The position numbers and the translations under genes were made by a program. Of a stretch of DNA of 5,192 nt, positions 1-5,161 are shown piece after piece. The stretch's first letter is position 1, and the number at the start of each line of letters is the position of its first letter. Origin of the DNA: Elusimicrobiota bacterium (lineage in GTDB: Bacteria > Elusimicrobiota > Elusimicrobia > UBA1565 > UBA9628); the NCBI GenBank assembly GCA_023249695.1, contig JAHFCD010000050.1:4175-9366 (forward strand), read 5' to 3'. The notes under the pieces were generated by a model, which had not been told where the DNA came from, made no database searches, and saw nothing but the letters and a program-made list of their open reading frames with translations.

Positions 1-139
1 CGATCACCGACACCGACACGTTGTTCGTGATCGTCACGTCGATGTTCAGGTACGCCGACGGGTTCGCCGCCTGCGCGCGCGCCGCCGTCAATCCCAGCAG
101 CGCGAGCGCCGCTCCCAGCCACTTCATTTTCGTTTTCAC
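1..139 (-). CDS. Secreted protein, N-terminal part only (runs off the window start)
   Basis: The first 46 codons of a minus-strand gene are present; the rest lies beyond base 1. I chose the GTG at 139-137 as start because an AGGAG ribosome-binding site (147-151 on the plus strand) lies 7 bases upstream. The in-frame ATG at 127-125 would be 19 bases away. From the GTG the product reads MKTK and then a hydrophobic stretch (WLGAALALLGLTAARAQA), a clear Sec-type signal peptide with likely cleavage near residue 24. The mature protein begins around ANPSAYLNIDVTITNN, which is beta-strand-like and Thr/Asn/Val-rich. I do not recognise a named family. The gene lies 34 bases downstream of the 174-1082 gene on the same strand, so the two are very probably co-transcribed. 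Likely location is periplasm or cell surface. What I see is the signal peptide and RBS; a structural surface role is inference. Confidence 0.75.
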   Translation of the reverse strand, partial: MKTKMKWLGAALALLGLTAARAQAANPSAYLNIDVTITNNVSVSVI

Positions 140-146
140 TTGTGTT

Positions 147-151
147 CTCCT
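147..151 (-). promoter_or_regulatory. Ribosome-binding site deciding a GTG start
   Basis: CTCCT on the plus strand reads AGGAG on the minus strand. It sits 7 bases before the GTG at 139-137 but 19 bases before the in-frame ATG at 127-125. The spacing favours the GTG, adding four residues (MKTK) to the signal peptide. Confidence 0.7.
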
Positions 152-173
152 GTGCGCTGCGATTTATGCGGCC

Positions 174-1082
174 CTATTTCGCCGCGGTGTGGACCATCAA
201 TCGGTAGTACGCTCTCACCGGAATTTTCTGCTCGAGCACTTCGAAGGCGACGATGAAGAAGTAATTCTGCCCGCGCGCGCCCGGCTCGTCCGGGATCTCG
301 AGCTTCAGGCCGAGGGTCGAGATGCTGTTGCCCTCGATCTTGACCACGTCCTTGTCGGGGCGAAGCCACGCGGGGTCGCGCGCCTCGATGTAGCCGACCG
401 GCGCGAGGATCATGCTTTCGGCGACGGGGATCGAGCGCACCCGGAAATTCAACGCGGCGTCGTTGGGGTTGACGACCTTGATCTGAAGCTTATGCTCCTT
501 GCGCAGGTCCACCGTGCGGCCGACGGCGACCTCGACCGCCTCGGCGTTCATCGGCGAGATCGTGAAGTCGAGGTTGGCCAAGGCCTCATTGACGAACTTT
601 TTCTTCAGCTCCTCCTCGGTCGGCGGCGTGGAGTCGATGTGCATCAAGATCCGGCTTTTCAGGCCGACGAGATAGGCGCGGTGATCGACCGAATGGGTCC
701 AGATGTCGGCCTGAAATCGACGGCCGAGGAGCTTCGGATCGTTGGGGATGGTGATGATCAGGTCGCTCACCGCTTCGCGGTTCGCCGCGATGGTGAAGGT
801 CCCCTGATCGACGCGAACCCAGTCGAGGCTCGGGATCGGTTCATAGCCCGCGTTCAGAGCGGAGGTGCGGACCGTTTCAATGCGGATCTCGGTCGGCTCG
901 CCGCCGGTGTTCACGACCCGCAGGGGAAGATTGACGAGTTTGTACATCGAGTAGGTCTGGCCGATCTTCAGGTTGCGGATGATCACCTCGCCGAAGGGGG
1001 TGCGCAGCCCGGCGGCCGCGACCGGATGCGCCGGAGACGTCATCAACGCCAACGCCAGGAAACGCCATGCTGAGTTCTTCAT
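174..1082 (-). CDS. Secreted protein of unknown function, two predicted beta-sandwich domains
   Basis: The product is 302 residues. I take the ATG at 1082-1080 as start because it places a basic N-terminus and hydrophobic core (MKNSAWRFLALALMTS) directly at the beginning of a signal peptide, with likely cleavage near VAAA at about residue 24. A GGGAG (1094-1098) precedes it by 11 bases. A GTG at 1133 would add 17 polar residues and has no visible ribosome-binding site. The mature protein looks all-beta. One half, about residues 30-150, contains LRVVNTGGEPTEIRI and FTIAANREAVSDLIITIPND. The other, about 165-300, contains HKLQIKVVNPNDAALNFRV. The linker between them is a charged, probably helical segment (PTEEELKKKFVNEALANL). 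The pattern of a hydrophobic strand, Asn-Pro/Asn-Thr-Gly turn and conserved strand resembles Ig-like or COG1470/DUF916-type extracellular sandwich domains, but I cannot assign a family. No transmembrane helix or sorting signal follows the signal peptide. It is the first gene of a two-gene minus-strand unit with 1-139. Confidence 0.85.
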   Translation of the reverse strand: MKNSAWRFLALALMTSPAHPVAAAGLRTPFGEVIIRNLKIGQTYSMYKLVNLPLRVVNTGGEPTEIRIETVRTSALNAGYEPIPSLDWVRVDQGTFTIAANREAVSDLIITIPNDPKLLGRRFQADIWTHSVDHRAYLVGLKSRILMHIDSTPPTEEELKKKFVNEALANLDFTISPMNAEAVEVAVGRTVDLRKEHKLQIKVVNPNDAALNFRVRSIPVAESMILAPVGYIEARDPAWLRPDKDVVKIEGNSISTLGLKLEIPDEPGARGQNYFFIVAFEVLEQKIPVRAYYRLMVHTAAK

Positions 1083-1231
1083 CTGGGCTTTCTCTCCCTT
1101 CTCGCGTGAATTGGACATGCCCGGAGTGTACACCTATAGCATCCGGGCCTCATGGCTCGGCGGCAACGAAATTGAGAAGGTTTATTCGCAAAAATATCAC
1201 ATACTAAACGGCTCATACATGCGACTAAATG

Positions 1232-1260
1232 ATATTAGATAACACTCAATGGACTGTCCA
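1232..1260 (-). promoter_or_regulatory. Candidate promoter for the minus-strand secreted-protein genes
   Basis: On the minus strand TGGACA (1260-1255, one mismatch to TTGACA) is followed after 17 bases by TAATAT (1237-1232, four of six to TATAAT). It would give a leader of roughly 140 bases before the ATG at 1082. Competing minus-strand candidates are a perfect TATAAT at 1281-1276 with ATGACA only 15 bases upstream, and an extended -10-like TGCTATAGG ending at 1133. Which one is used cannot be decided from sequence. Confidence 0.35.
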
Positions 1261-1261
1261 T
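1249..1261. promoter_or_regulatory. 13-bp perfect palindrome, candidate operator
   Basis: ATGGACTGTCCAT is a perfect inverted repeat around the central T at 1255. It lies at the middle of the AT-rich island and overlaps the -35 boxes of both divergent promoter candidates. A dimeric repressor or activator bound here could control both directions at once. The palindrome is seen directly; operator function is inferred. Confidence 0.45.
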
Positions 1262-1278
1262 GTTTAATCTTCTATATT
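1250..1278 (+). promoter_or_regulatory. Candidate promoter for the ligase-like gene pair
   Basis: TGGACT (1250-1255, four of six to TTGACA) is followed after exactly 17 bases by TATATT (1273-1278, five of six to TATAAT). Transcription would begin near 1285, about 90 bases before the ATG at 1374. It is the best sigma-70-like match I found upstream of that gene, but AT-rich sequence throws up such matches easily. Confidence 0.4.
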
Positions 1279-1373
1279 ATATTCAGTATTGTTTAGTGTC
1301 ATTTAGTATTTAATTCGAATGCCTGCGACGCCTCACGGGGCCGAAGGAATTTGCTACATTTCGGGTCAGAACT

Positions 1374-3122
1374 ATGCCGCGATTGACCCGCGCCGGCCTC
1401 ATCCTCGCGATCTTCGGGGGGCTCCTTGCGGTCAGCCTGCCGCAGGCAGACTCCTACACGCTCATCAAGCTGGTCGCGATCAGCGCGGGGGGGCTCCTCG
1501 CTTGGGTCGGCCTGTCCGGCTCGCCGCTGCGCGCGACCGCGCTCGACCGTCCGCTCGCGGCGCTGTGGGCGGCCATGCTCGTCTCGACCGGGCTATCGGC
1601 CGACCCCGCGCTCAGCGTGCTCGGAGTGTACCCGCAATCGTTTTACGGCCTGCTGCCGCTGGGCCTGTGCACCGCGCTTTACTACGCCGCCGCGATGGGC
1701 CCCGAAGACCCCGGCGAAGACCTGCTGACGGCGGCGCTCGCCGCCTCGATCCCTTTGACCCTTTTCGGCGTCTGGCAGAGAATGTTCGGAGACCCCGTCA
1801 CGAAGGCGCTGCTGCCCGAAGGAACGCGCATCACCTCGACGATCGGCAATCCCGTCATGCTCGGCGCCTGCCTGGTCCTGCTGTTTCCGATCGCGCTTCA
1901 CCGGACCCTGACGGGCAAGAGCCGTCTCTGGCCGTTCTGCGGCGCGCTCCTGATCCTCGCCCTTTGGCTGACCGTCGCGCGCGGCTCCTGGCTGAGCGCC
2001 GTCGTCTCCGTCGCCGTCTATCTCCGGCTGACGGGCCGCGTGCGCCCGAAGGCCCGGCATTGGCTGGCGCTCGTCCTCTGCGCGCCGCTCGTCTTTTGGA
2101 CCATGCAGCGCGTGATGAACAAAAAGAGCAGCGACTCCCTGCGCGTCGAGACGATCAAATCCGGCCTGGCCGCGTTCGCCGCGCGGCCCCTGCTCGGCTG
2201 GGGCCCCGACACGTTCATGATCGCGTTTCGCCGCCACAAGACCGACGAGTTCCTGCGCGTCGCGCATAATTCCCCGACCATCCAGCTCAACGCGCACAAC
2301 GACCTGCTCCAGGCCGCCGTCACCCTCGGCGCCGCCGGCCTGCTCGCCTACCTGTGGCTGCTCTGGACTTTGGGCGCGCGCCTGCTCTCGTCCGCGCGCG
2401 CGGACGGATCCGCCGCGGCGATCGCCGCCTCGCTCGCAGGGCTGTTCGTGCAGGCGAAGCTCAACCCGATTCCGCTCTCGGCGCTGGCGCTCGCCGCGAT
2501 CATGATGGGGCTCGTGTGCCGCGGCCGCGCGCCGCTGCGGCCCGCCGCGAGCCGGGCCGCGACGGGCCTCGCCGTCGTGTTCTGCGCCGCCTGCGCGCTC
2601 CTGTACGGCCGGTTGTGCCGGGCCGATTTCCTGTTCCGGCGCGGCCATGAGATCGTGTACACGTCGATCCTGGGCGAGCCCGCCTACATGGACGGCGTCA
2701 ATGCGCTGCGCCTCGCCACCGAACTCAACCCCTGGAGCATCGAGTATCTGCTGGAGCGGTGCGGCAACCTCTTCCGCGTCGTGCCCTTCATTCCTCCCGA
2801 CCAGGCGCGCGAGCTGCTCGCAAAGGCGCGCCTGCTCACCGCGGAAGGCGTGCGCCTGCATCCCGAAAACCCGATGGTCCACGAGCTCCGCGCGACCGCG
2901 CTGGCGCTCTCTTCGAAGCACGGCGAGGACTCCTTGCGCGAAGCGCAGAAGGAGATTCAGCTCGCCTCGGAGATGGATCCGAGCTTCGTCTTCTCCTTGC
3001 GCCGCCGCATGGACATCGCGCGGGCCCTGGGCGATCGTGAGGATTTCGAGCGCACGAAGAAGCGCTACATCCGCGTCAGCGAACTTTCCGGCGAACGCGC
3101 GGAGTGGAAGCCGCTGCTGTAA
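1374..3122 (+). CDS. O-antigen ligase/polymerase superfamily (Wzy_C) membrane protein with C-terminal TPR-like domain
   Basis: The product is 582 residues. About twelve hydrophobic segments fill residues 6-412 (for example 6-24, 86-107, 157-176, 186-217, 229-245, 310-332, 367-383, 395-412). Family landmarks are visible: LDRPLAALWA at 57-66; STIGNPVMLGA at 155-165; the TVARGSW block at 200-206 with R203; RPLLGWGPDTF at 271-281; and AHNDLLQ at 307-313. H308-N309, nine residues, then G319-A-A-G322 fits the HN-x9-GxxG signature of WaaL-type ligases. Residues about 437-568 are soluble helical repeats with P after each pair (LNP, LHPENP, MDPS), TPR-like. Family members transfer or polymerise undecaprenyl-linked glycan on the periplasmic side of the inner membrane, onto lipid A core, glycan chains or protein. 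The acceptor cannot be told here. A second AHN at 297-299 precedes the canonical one by ten residues. No strong ribosome-binding site precedes the ATG; AAGGA at 1344-1348 is too distant. The stop abuts the start of its paralogue. Confidence 0.92.
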   Translation: MPRLTRAGLILAIFGGLLAVSLPQADSYTLIKLVAISAGGLLAWVGLSGSPLRATALDRPLAALWAAMLVSTGLSADPALSVLGVYPQSFYGLLPLGLCTALYYAAAMGPEDPGEDLLTAALAASIPLTLFGVWQRMFGDPVTKALLPEGTRITSTIGNPVMLGACLVLLFPIALHRTLTGKSRLWPFCGALLILALWLTVARGSWLSAVVSVAVYLRLTGRVRPKARHWLALVLCAPLVFWTMQRVMNKKSSDSLRVETIKSGLAAFAARPLLGWGPDTFMIAFRRHKTDEFLRVAHNSPTIQLNAHNDLLQAAVTLGAAGLLAYLWLLWTLGARLLSSARADGSAAAIAASLAGLFVQAKLNPIPLSALALAAIMMGLVCRGRAPLRPAASRAATGLAVVFCAACALLYGRLCRADFLFRRGHEIVYTSILGEPAYMDGVNALRLATELNPWSIEYLLERCGNLFRVVPFIPPDQARELLAKARLLTAEGVRLHPENPMVHELRATALALSSKHGEDSLREAQKEIQLASEMDPSFVFSLRRRMDIARALGDREDFERTKKRYIRVSELSGERAEWKPLL

Positions 3123-4886
3123 ATGAAAAGCGGCGTCTCGCCGGCGCCGCATCCCCTGATGACGCTCGGGCTCTGCCTCGTCGCGGCCGGCGTCCCGCTG
3201 GCCTGGAGCCGCTTCGTCGCCGACGCCTACATCCTCCCGGAGATCATCGTCCTGTCCGTGGGCCTGCTCCTCGCCGCGGCCGGCGCGGCCCTATCCTCCC
3301 GGCCGCCCTCGCTCTCCACGGAGCTCGATCGGCCCCTCGCGGCGGCCCTGCTCGCCTGGACGCTCGCCGCCGTCTTCTCGATCGACCCGCGCTACAGCGT
3401 GATCGGCACCTACGGCGGCTACACCTACGGGCTTTGGCAGGTCGCCTCGTGCGCCGCCGTGTTCCAGCTGACGGCCTGCGCGGACGCGCGGGCCAAGCGG
3501 CTCATCACGAAGTCGGCCCTGACCGCGGCCATGCTCGTCGGCACCTACGCGCTGCTCCAAGCCGCCGGCCTCGATCCTCTCGTCGCCGCCGCGGATCTGC
3601 CCCATAACCGCACGCTCTCCACGCTCGGGAGCCCGGTTTTCCTCGGGGCCTATCTGGCGCTCTGGCTTCCAGTGGCCCTGCATGAGGCCCTGGGCGAGCC
3701 GGGCGAAGAGCGCTTCGGCCGCGGCGCCGCGGCGCTGATCGGCGCGGGGCTGCTGACGACGGTCTCCCGCGGCGCGTGGCTTGGCGCCGCTCTCGGCGGC
3801 GTCCTTTACCTGAGGCTGGCCGGGCGTCTGCGCGCGCCGCGTTGGAGCTGGACCCGTTGGGCGGCCGCCGCCGCGGTCACGGCGCTGATCGCGGCATGGT
3901 CCGTCTCGGCGCTCGCGCGCCGCTCGGCCACGAACCTGGGCGGCGAAAGCAGCCGCTTAGCGATTTGGGGGATCGCCGGCCGCATTTTTGTGCGGCATCC
4001 CTGGCTCGGAATCGGCCCGGATACTTTCGAGCAGGGCCTTCGCCAGACGCGGACGGAGGAGTTCATCCGTCTTCTCGGCCAAGGGTACCGCCTCGGCCAC
4101 GCCCACAACGACCTGCTCCAGGTGCTGGCGACGACGGGCCACCTCGGGTTCGCGGCCTACCTCCGGCTGCTCTTCGCTTTGACGGGCGCGGCGCGTCGCG
4201 CCTTAGCCGCGGAGGCGGGCCGGCCCCGGGCCGCGGGGTTCGCGGCGGGATTGGCCGCGCTCTTCGTCAATTTACAGTTCAACATCGTCTCCCTGCCGGC
4301 CTTCGTTTCGGCCGCGCTGGCGACGGGCCTGCTGTGCCGGCCGCGCCCGGAGGCCGCCGCCGGGCGCTCAAAATCCGCGGCCCTGGTTTTGCTCGCCGCG
4401 GCCGGCGCGCTCTTGTCCTTGCGGCTGGGGGGCGCCGACCGAGAGTTCAAGCTGGCGCGCGACGCGGCGGACAGCCCCGAGGCCGGGCGCCGCTACCGGG
4501 CCGCCCTCGCGCGCAACCCGTGCGAGCTCGGCTATCACCTGGCCTATGTCAATCACCTCGTCGACGAGTCCGCGAAGCTCGACGAGGCTCGTCGCCTGGA
4601 CGCGGCGGGCCTCATCGCCCGCTCGGGCGCCGAGGCCGTGGCCTGCCATCCCCATGACGCGGTCGCGCACTTCATCAGCGGCTCCGCCGCGCTGATGCAG
4701 GCGGTCGGGGGCCGCCGGGAGAGCCTCAGCGCCGCCGAGGAGCAGCTGGACGCGGCGCTGCTCCTCGACCCGTACCGGCTCGACATGCTCGACTGGAGGC
4801 GCCAGGCCGCGAGCCTGCGCGGGGACAGGGACCTCGAGCAGCGCCTGCTCGAGCGGATCGCCCGCGTGCGCGCGCTGCACCCCTGA
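3123..4886 (+). CDS. Paralogous O-antigen ligase/polymerase superfamily (Wzy_C) membrane protein with C-terminal TPR-like domain
   Basis: The product is 587 residues. Its ATG begins at the base after the preceding stop (TAAATG), so translation is probably coupled; GGAAG at 3106-3110 is the nearest Shine-Dalgarno-like site, 12 bases upstream. It is collinear with the gene before it: LDRPLAAALLAW at 68-79, STLGSPVFLGAY at 166-177, TTVSRGAWLG at 212-221 with R216, RHPWLGIGPDTF at 291-302 and AHNDLLQ at 327-333. H328-N329, nine residues, G339-H-L-G342 again fits HN-x9-GxxG. Hydrophobic segments run from about 11 to 436. Residues about 441-587 form Ala/Leu/Arg-rich helical repeats with RNP, CHP and LDP turns, TPR-like. 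Both copies keep the putative catalytic landmarks, so neither looks decayed. The likely split is of acceptor or function, for example one polymerase and one ligase; this is inference. A protein O-oligosaccharyltransferase is the main alternative. A miniature repeat element starts four bases after its stop. Confidence 0.92.
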   Translation: MKSGVSPAPHPLMTLGLCLVAAGVPLAWSRFVADAYILPEIIVLSVGLLLAAAGAALSSRPPSLSTELDRPLAAALLAWTLAAVFSIDPRYSVIGTYGGYTYGLWQVASCAAVFQLTACADARAKRLITKSALTAAMLVGTYALLQAAGLDPLVAAADLPHNRTLSTLGSPVFLGAYLALWLPVALHEALGEPGEERFGRGAAALIGAGLLTTVSRGAWLGAALGGVLYLRLAGRLRAPRWSWTRWAAAAAVTALIAAWSVSALARRSATNLGGESSRLAIWGIAGRIFVRHPWLGIGPDTFEQGLRQTRTEEFIRLLGQGYRLGHAHNDLLQVLATTGHLGFAAYLRLLFALTGAARRALAAEAGRPRAAGFAAGLAALFVNLQFNIVSLPAFVSAALATGLLCRPRPEAAAGRSKSAALVLLAAAGALLSLRLGGADREFKLARDAADSPEAGRRYRAALARNPCELGYHLAYVNHLVDESAKLDEARRLDAAGLIARSGAEAVACHPHDAVAHFISGSAALMQAVGGRRESLSAAEEQLDAALLLDPYRLDMLDWRRQAASLRGDRDLEQRLLERIARVRALHP

Positions 4887-4890
4887 GGGT

Positions 4891-4910
4891 CTAGCAGGCT
4901 GCTGAAAAAA
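4891..4910 (+). repeat. Left terminal inverted repeat
   Basis: CTAGCAGGCTGCTGAAAAAA, followed by CTCC. It is identical over 20 bases to the complement of 5027-5046 and over 19 bases to the complement of 5143-5161. It contains an internal self-complementary core AGCAG-G-CTGCT. Confidence 0.9.
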
Positions 4911-4932
4911 CTCCAATCAATAAAAAATAAAC

Positions 4933-5004
4933 CACAAAGACACCAAGCCACAAAGAAAAGATGGGCTAATATCCATCAAACTTGGTGACTTTGTGTCTTG
5001 GTGT
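4933..5004. repeat. Inverted arrays of 8-base CACAAAGA/CACCAAGC units
   Basis: The left array is CACAAAGA, CACCAAGC, CACAAAGA (4933-4956). The right array on the plus strand is CTTGGTGA, CTTTGTGT, CTTGGTGT (4981-5004). Bases 4941-4955 pair with 4989-5003 at 14 of 15 positions. Bases 4933-4947 pair with 4981-4995, also at 14 of 15. The stem can therefore form in two registers offset by one unit. Confidence 0.8.
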
Positions 5005-5026
5005 TTAATCTTTCCCACCGTTAGGG

Positions 5027-5046
5027 TTTTTTCAGCAGCCTGCTAG
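5027..5046 (-). repeat. Right terminal inverted repeat
   Basis: Exact complement of 4891-4910. It is preceded by AGGG, so the match to the left end weakens beyond 20 bases (CTCC against CCCT on the complementary strand). Confidence 0.9.
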
Positions 5047-5142
5047 GCGGAATCCGGGCGAGCACTTCCAACGTTGGAAGTAGAAATAATCGCTCAGCCA
5101 ATTTCGGGCGGACTTACCCTCGTCGACGAACTTTTCAAGGGG
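5047..5142. other. Segment between two copies of the terminal repeat, no convincing gene
   Basis: This 96-base stretch separates the right end of the 156-bp element from the third repeat copy. It holds the 18-bp palindrome at 5064-5081. Several frames are open across it, including a plus-strand frame reading EVEIIAQPISGGLTLVDELF and running through the repeat to a TAG at 5170-5172, but none has a start codon with a ribosome-binding site. It may be the end of a larger degenerate insertion sequence sharing this terminal repeat. That is inference. Confidence 0.4.
5064..5081. repeat. 18-bp perfect palindrome
   Basis: ACTTCCAACGTTGGAAGT is a perfect spacerless inverted repeat centred between 5072 and 5073. 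With no loop, it is more like a protein-binding site or recombination/transposition site than an RNA hairpin. It lies between two copies of the terminal repeat. Confidence 0.75.
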
Positions 5143-5161
5143 TTTTTCAGCAGCCTGCTAG
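5143..5161 (-). repeat. Third, solitary copy of the terminal repeat
   Basis: TTTTTCAGCAGCCTGCTAG has the same orientation as the right end of the 156-bp element and matches it over 19 bases, with one fewer T and GGGG in front. With the left end at 4891 it would delimit a 271-bp unit, also ending in CTAG. It could be a solo end left by deletion, or the far end of a composite element. Confidence 0.85.

Larger units (their letters stand above)
1203..1307. repeat. Four ACTAAA[C/T] heptamers, two per strand
   Basis: ACTAAAC occurs at 1203-1209 and ACTAAAT at 1224-1230 on the plus strand. The complements GTTTAGT and ATTTAGT occur at 1291-1297 and 1301-1307. The two plus copies are 21 bases apart, about two helical turns. 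The two inverted copies are 10 bases apart, about one turn. The pairs converge on the palindrome at 1249-1261. They could be binding sites of a regulator, but in an AT-rich stretch some recurrence by chance is expected. Confidence 0.4.
1167..1320. other. AT-rich divergent intergenic control region
   Basis: Between the divergent genes starting at 1082 (minus) and 1374 (plus), base composition drops sharply: bases 1201-1320 contain 34 G or C out of 120, about 28 percent, while the flanking genes are strongly GC-rich. No open frame here looks coding. The stretch carries the palindrome, promoter candidates and heptamer repeats listed separately. AT-rich islands of this type commonly hold promoters and binding sites for transcription factors or nucleoid proteins. 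That role is inferred from composition and position. Confidence 0.75.
4891..5046. mobile_element. 156-bp miniature inverted-repeat element (MITE-like), non-coding
   Basis: Perfect 20-bp terminal inverted repeats, CTAGCAGGCTGCTGAAAAAA at 4891-4910 and its complement at 5027-5046, bound an AT-rich interior without an open frame. Inside lie three 8-base units on the left (4933-4956) and three inverted units on the right (4981-5004), around a small apex stem GATGG/CCATC (4960-4964 and 4973-4977). The whole element can fold as nested hairpins. Both outer ends read CTAG. CTAG is a known preferred target of IS630-type transposons, which duplicate the central TA, so a TA duplication inside CTAG is possible; because CTAG is itself palindromic this cannot be proven here. 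No transposase is present, so mobility would need one encoded elsewhere. A structured 3' end or transcription barrier for the ligase transcript is an alternative or additional role. Confidence 0.75.

Noticed and set aside
21..1073. Plus-strand open frame of 350 codons across the secreted-protein genes
   Set aside because: It is Asp/Arg/Val-rich shadow translation. It would overlap two minus-strand genes that have signal peptides and ribosome-binding sites.
1083..1133. Upstream GTG start adding 17 residues to the 302-residue secreted protein
   Set aside because: The extension is polar, would push the signal peptide inward and has no visible ribosome-binding site.
1313..1320. ATTCGAAT 8-bp palindrome
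   Set aside because: Too short to separate from chance in this AT-rich stretch.
1593..3152. Long minus-strand open frame of about 519 codons opposite the first ligase-like gene
   Set aside because: Its translation is a low-complexity run of R, G, Q, E and A with no family features, as expected for the antisense frame of a GC-rich gene. The plus strand has clear membrane segments and motifs.
3776..4657. Plus-strand frame of 293 codons inside the second ligase-like gene
   Set aside because: Arg/Gly/Pro-rich alternative frame without motifs; it is a shadow of the membrane protein frame.
4933..5004. CRISPR array
   Set aside because: The repeat units are 8 bases and contiguous, with no spacers, and no cas gene is nearby.
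4891..5046. Classical rho-independent terminator
   Set aside because: The pairing arms are far apart and the right arm is followed by GCGG, not a T run, on the plus strand. It has the form of a transposon-like inverted repeat rather than a simple terminator.
5047..5161. Minus-strand peptide frame between stops (containing ARNWLSDYFYFQRWKC) as a gene remnant
   Set aside because: Only about 41 codons, no start codon or ribosome-binding site, and bounded by stops within the repeat ends. It could be a transposase relic but cannot be supported.
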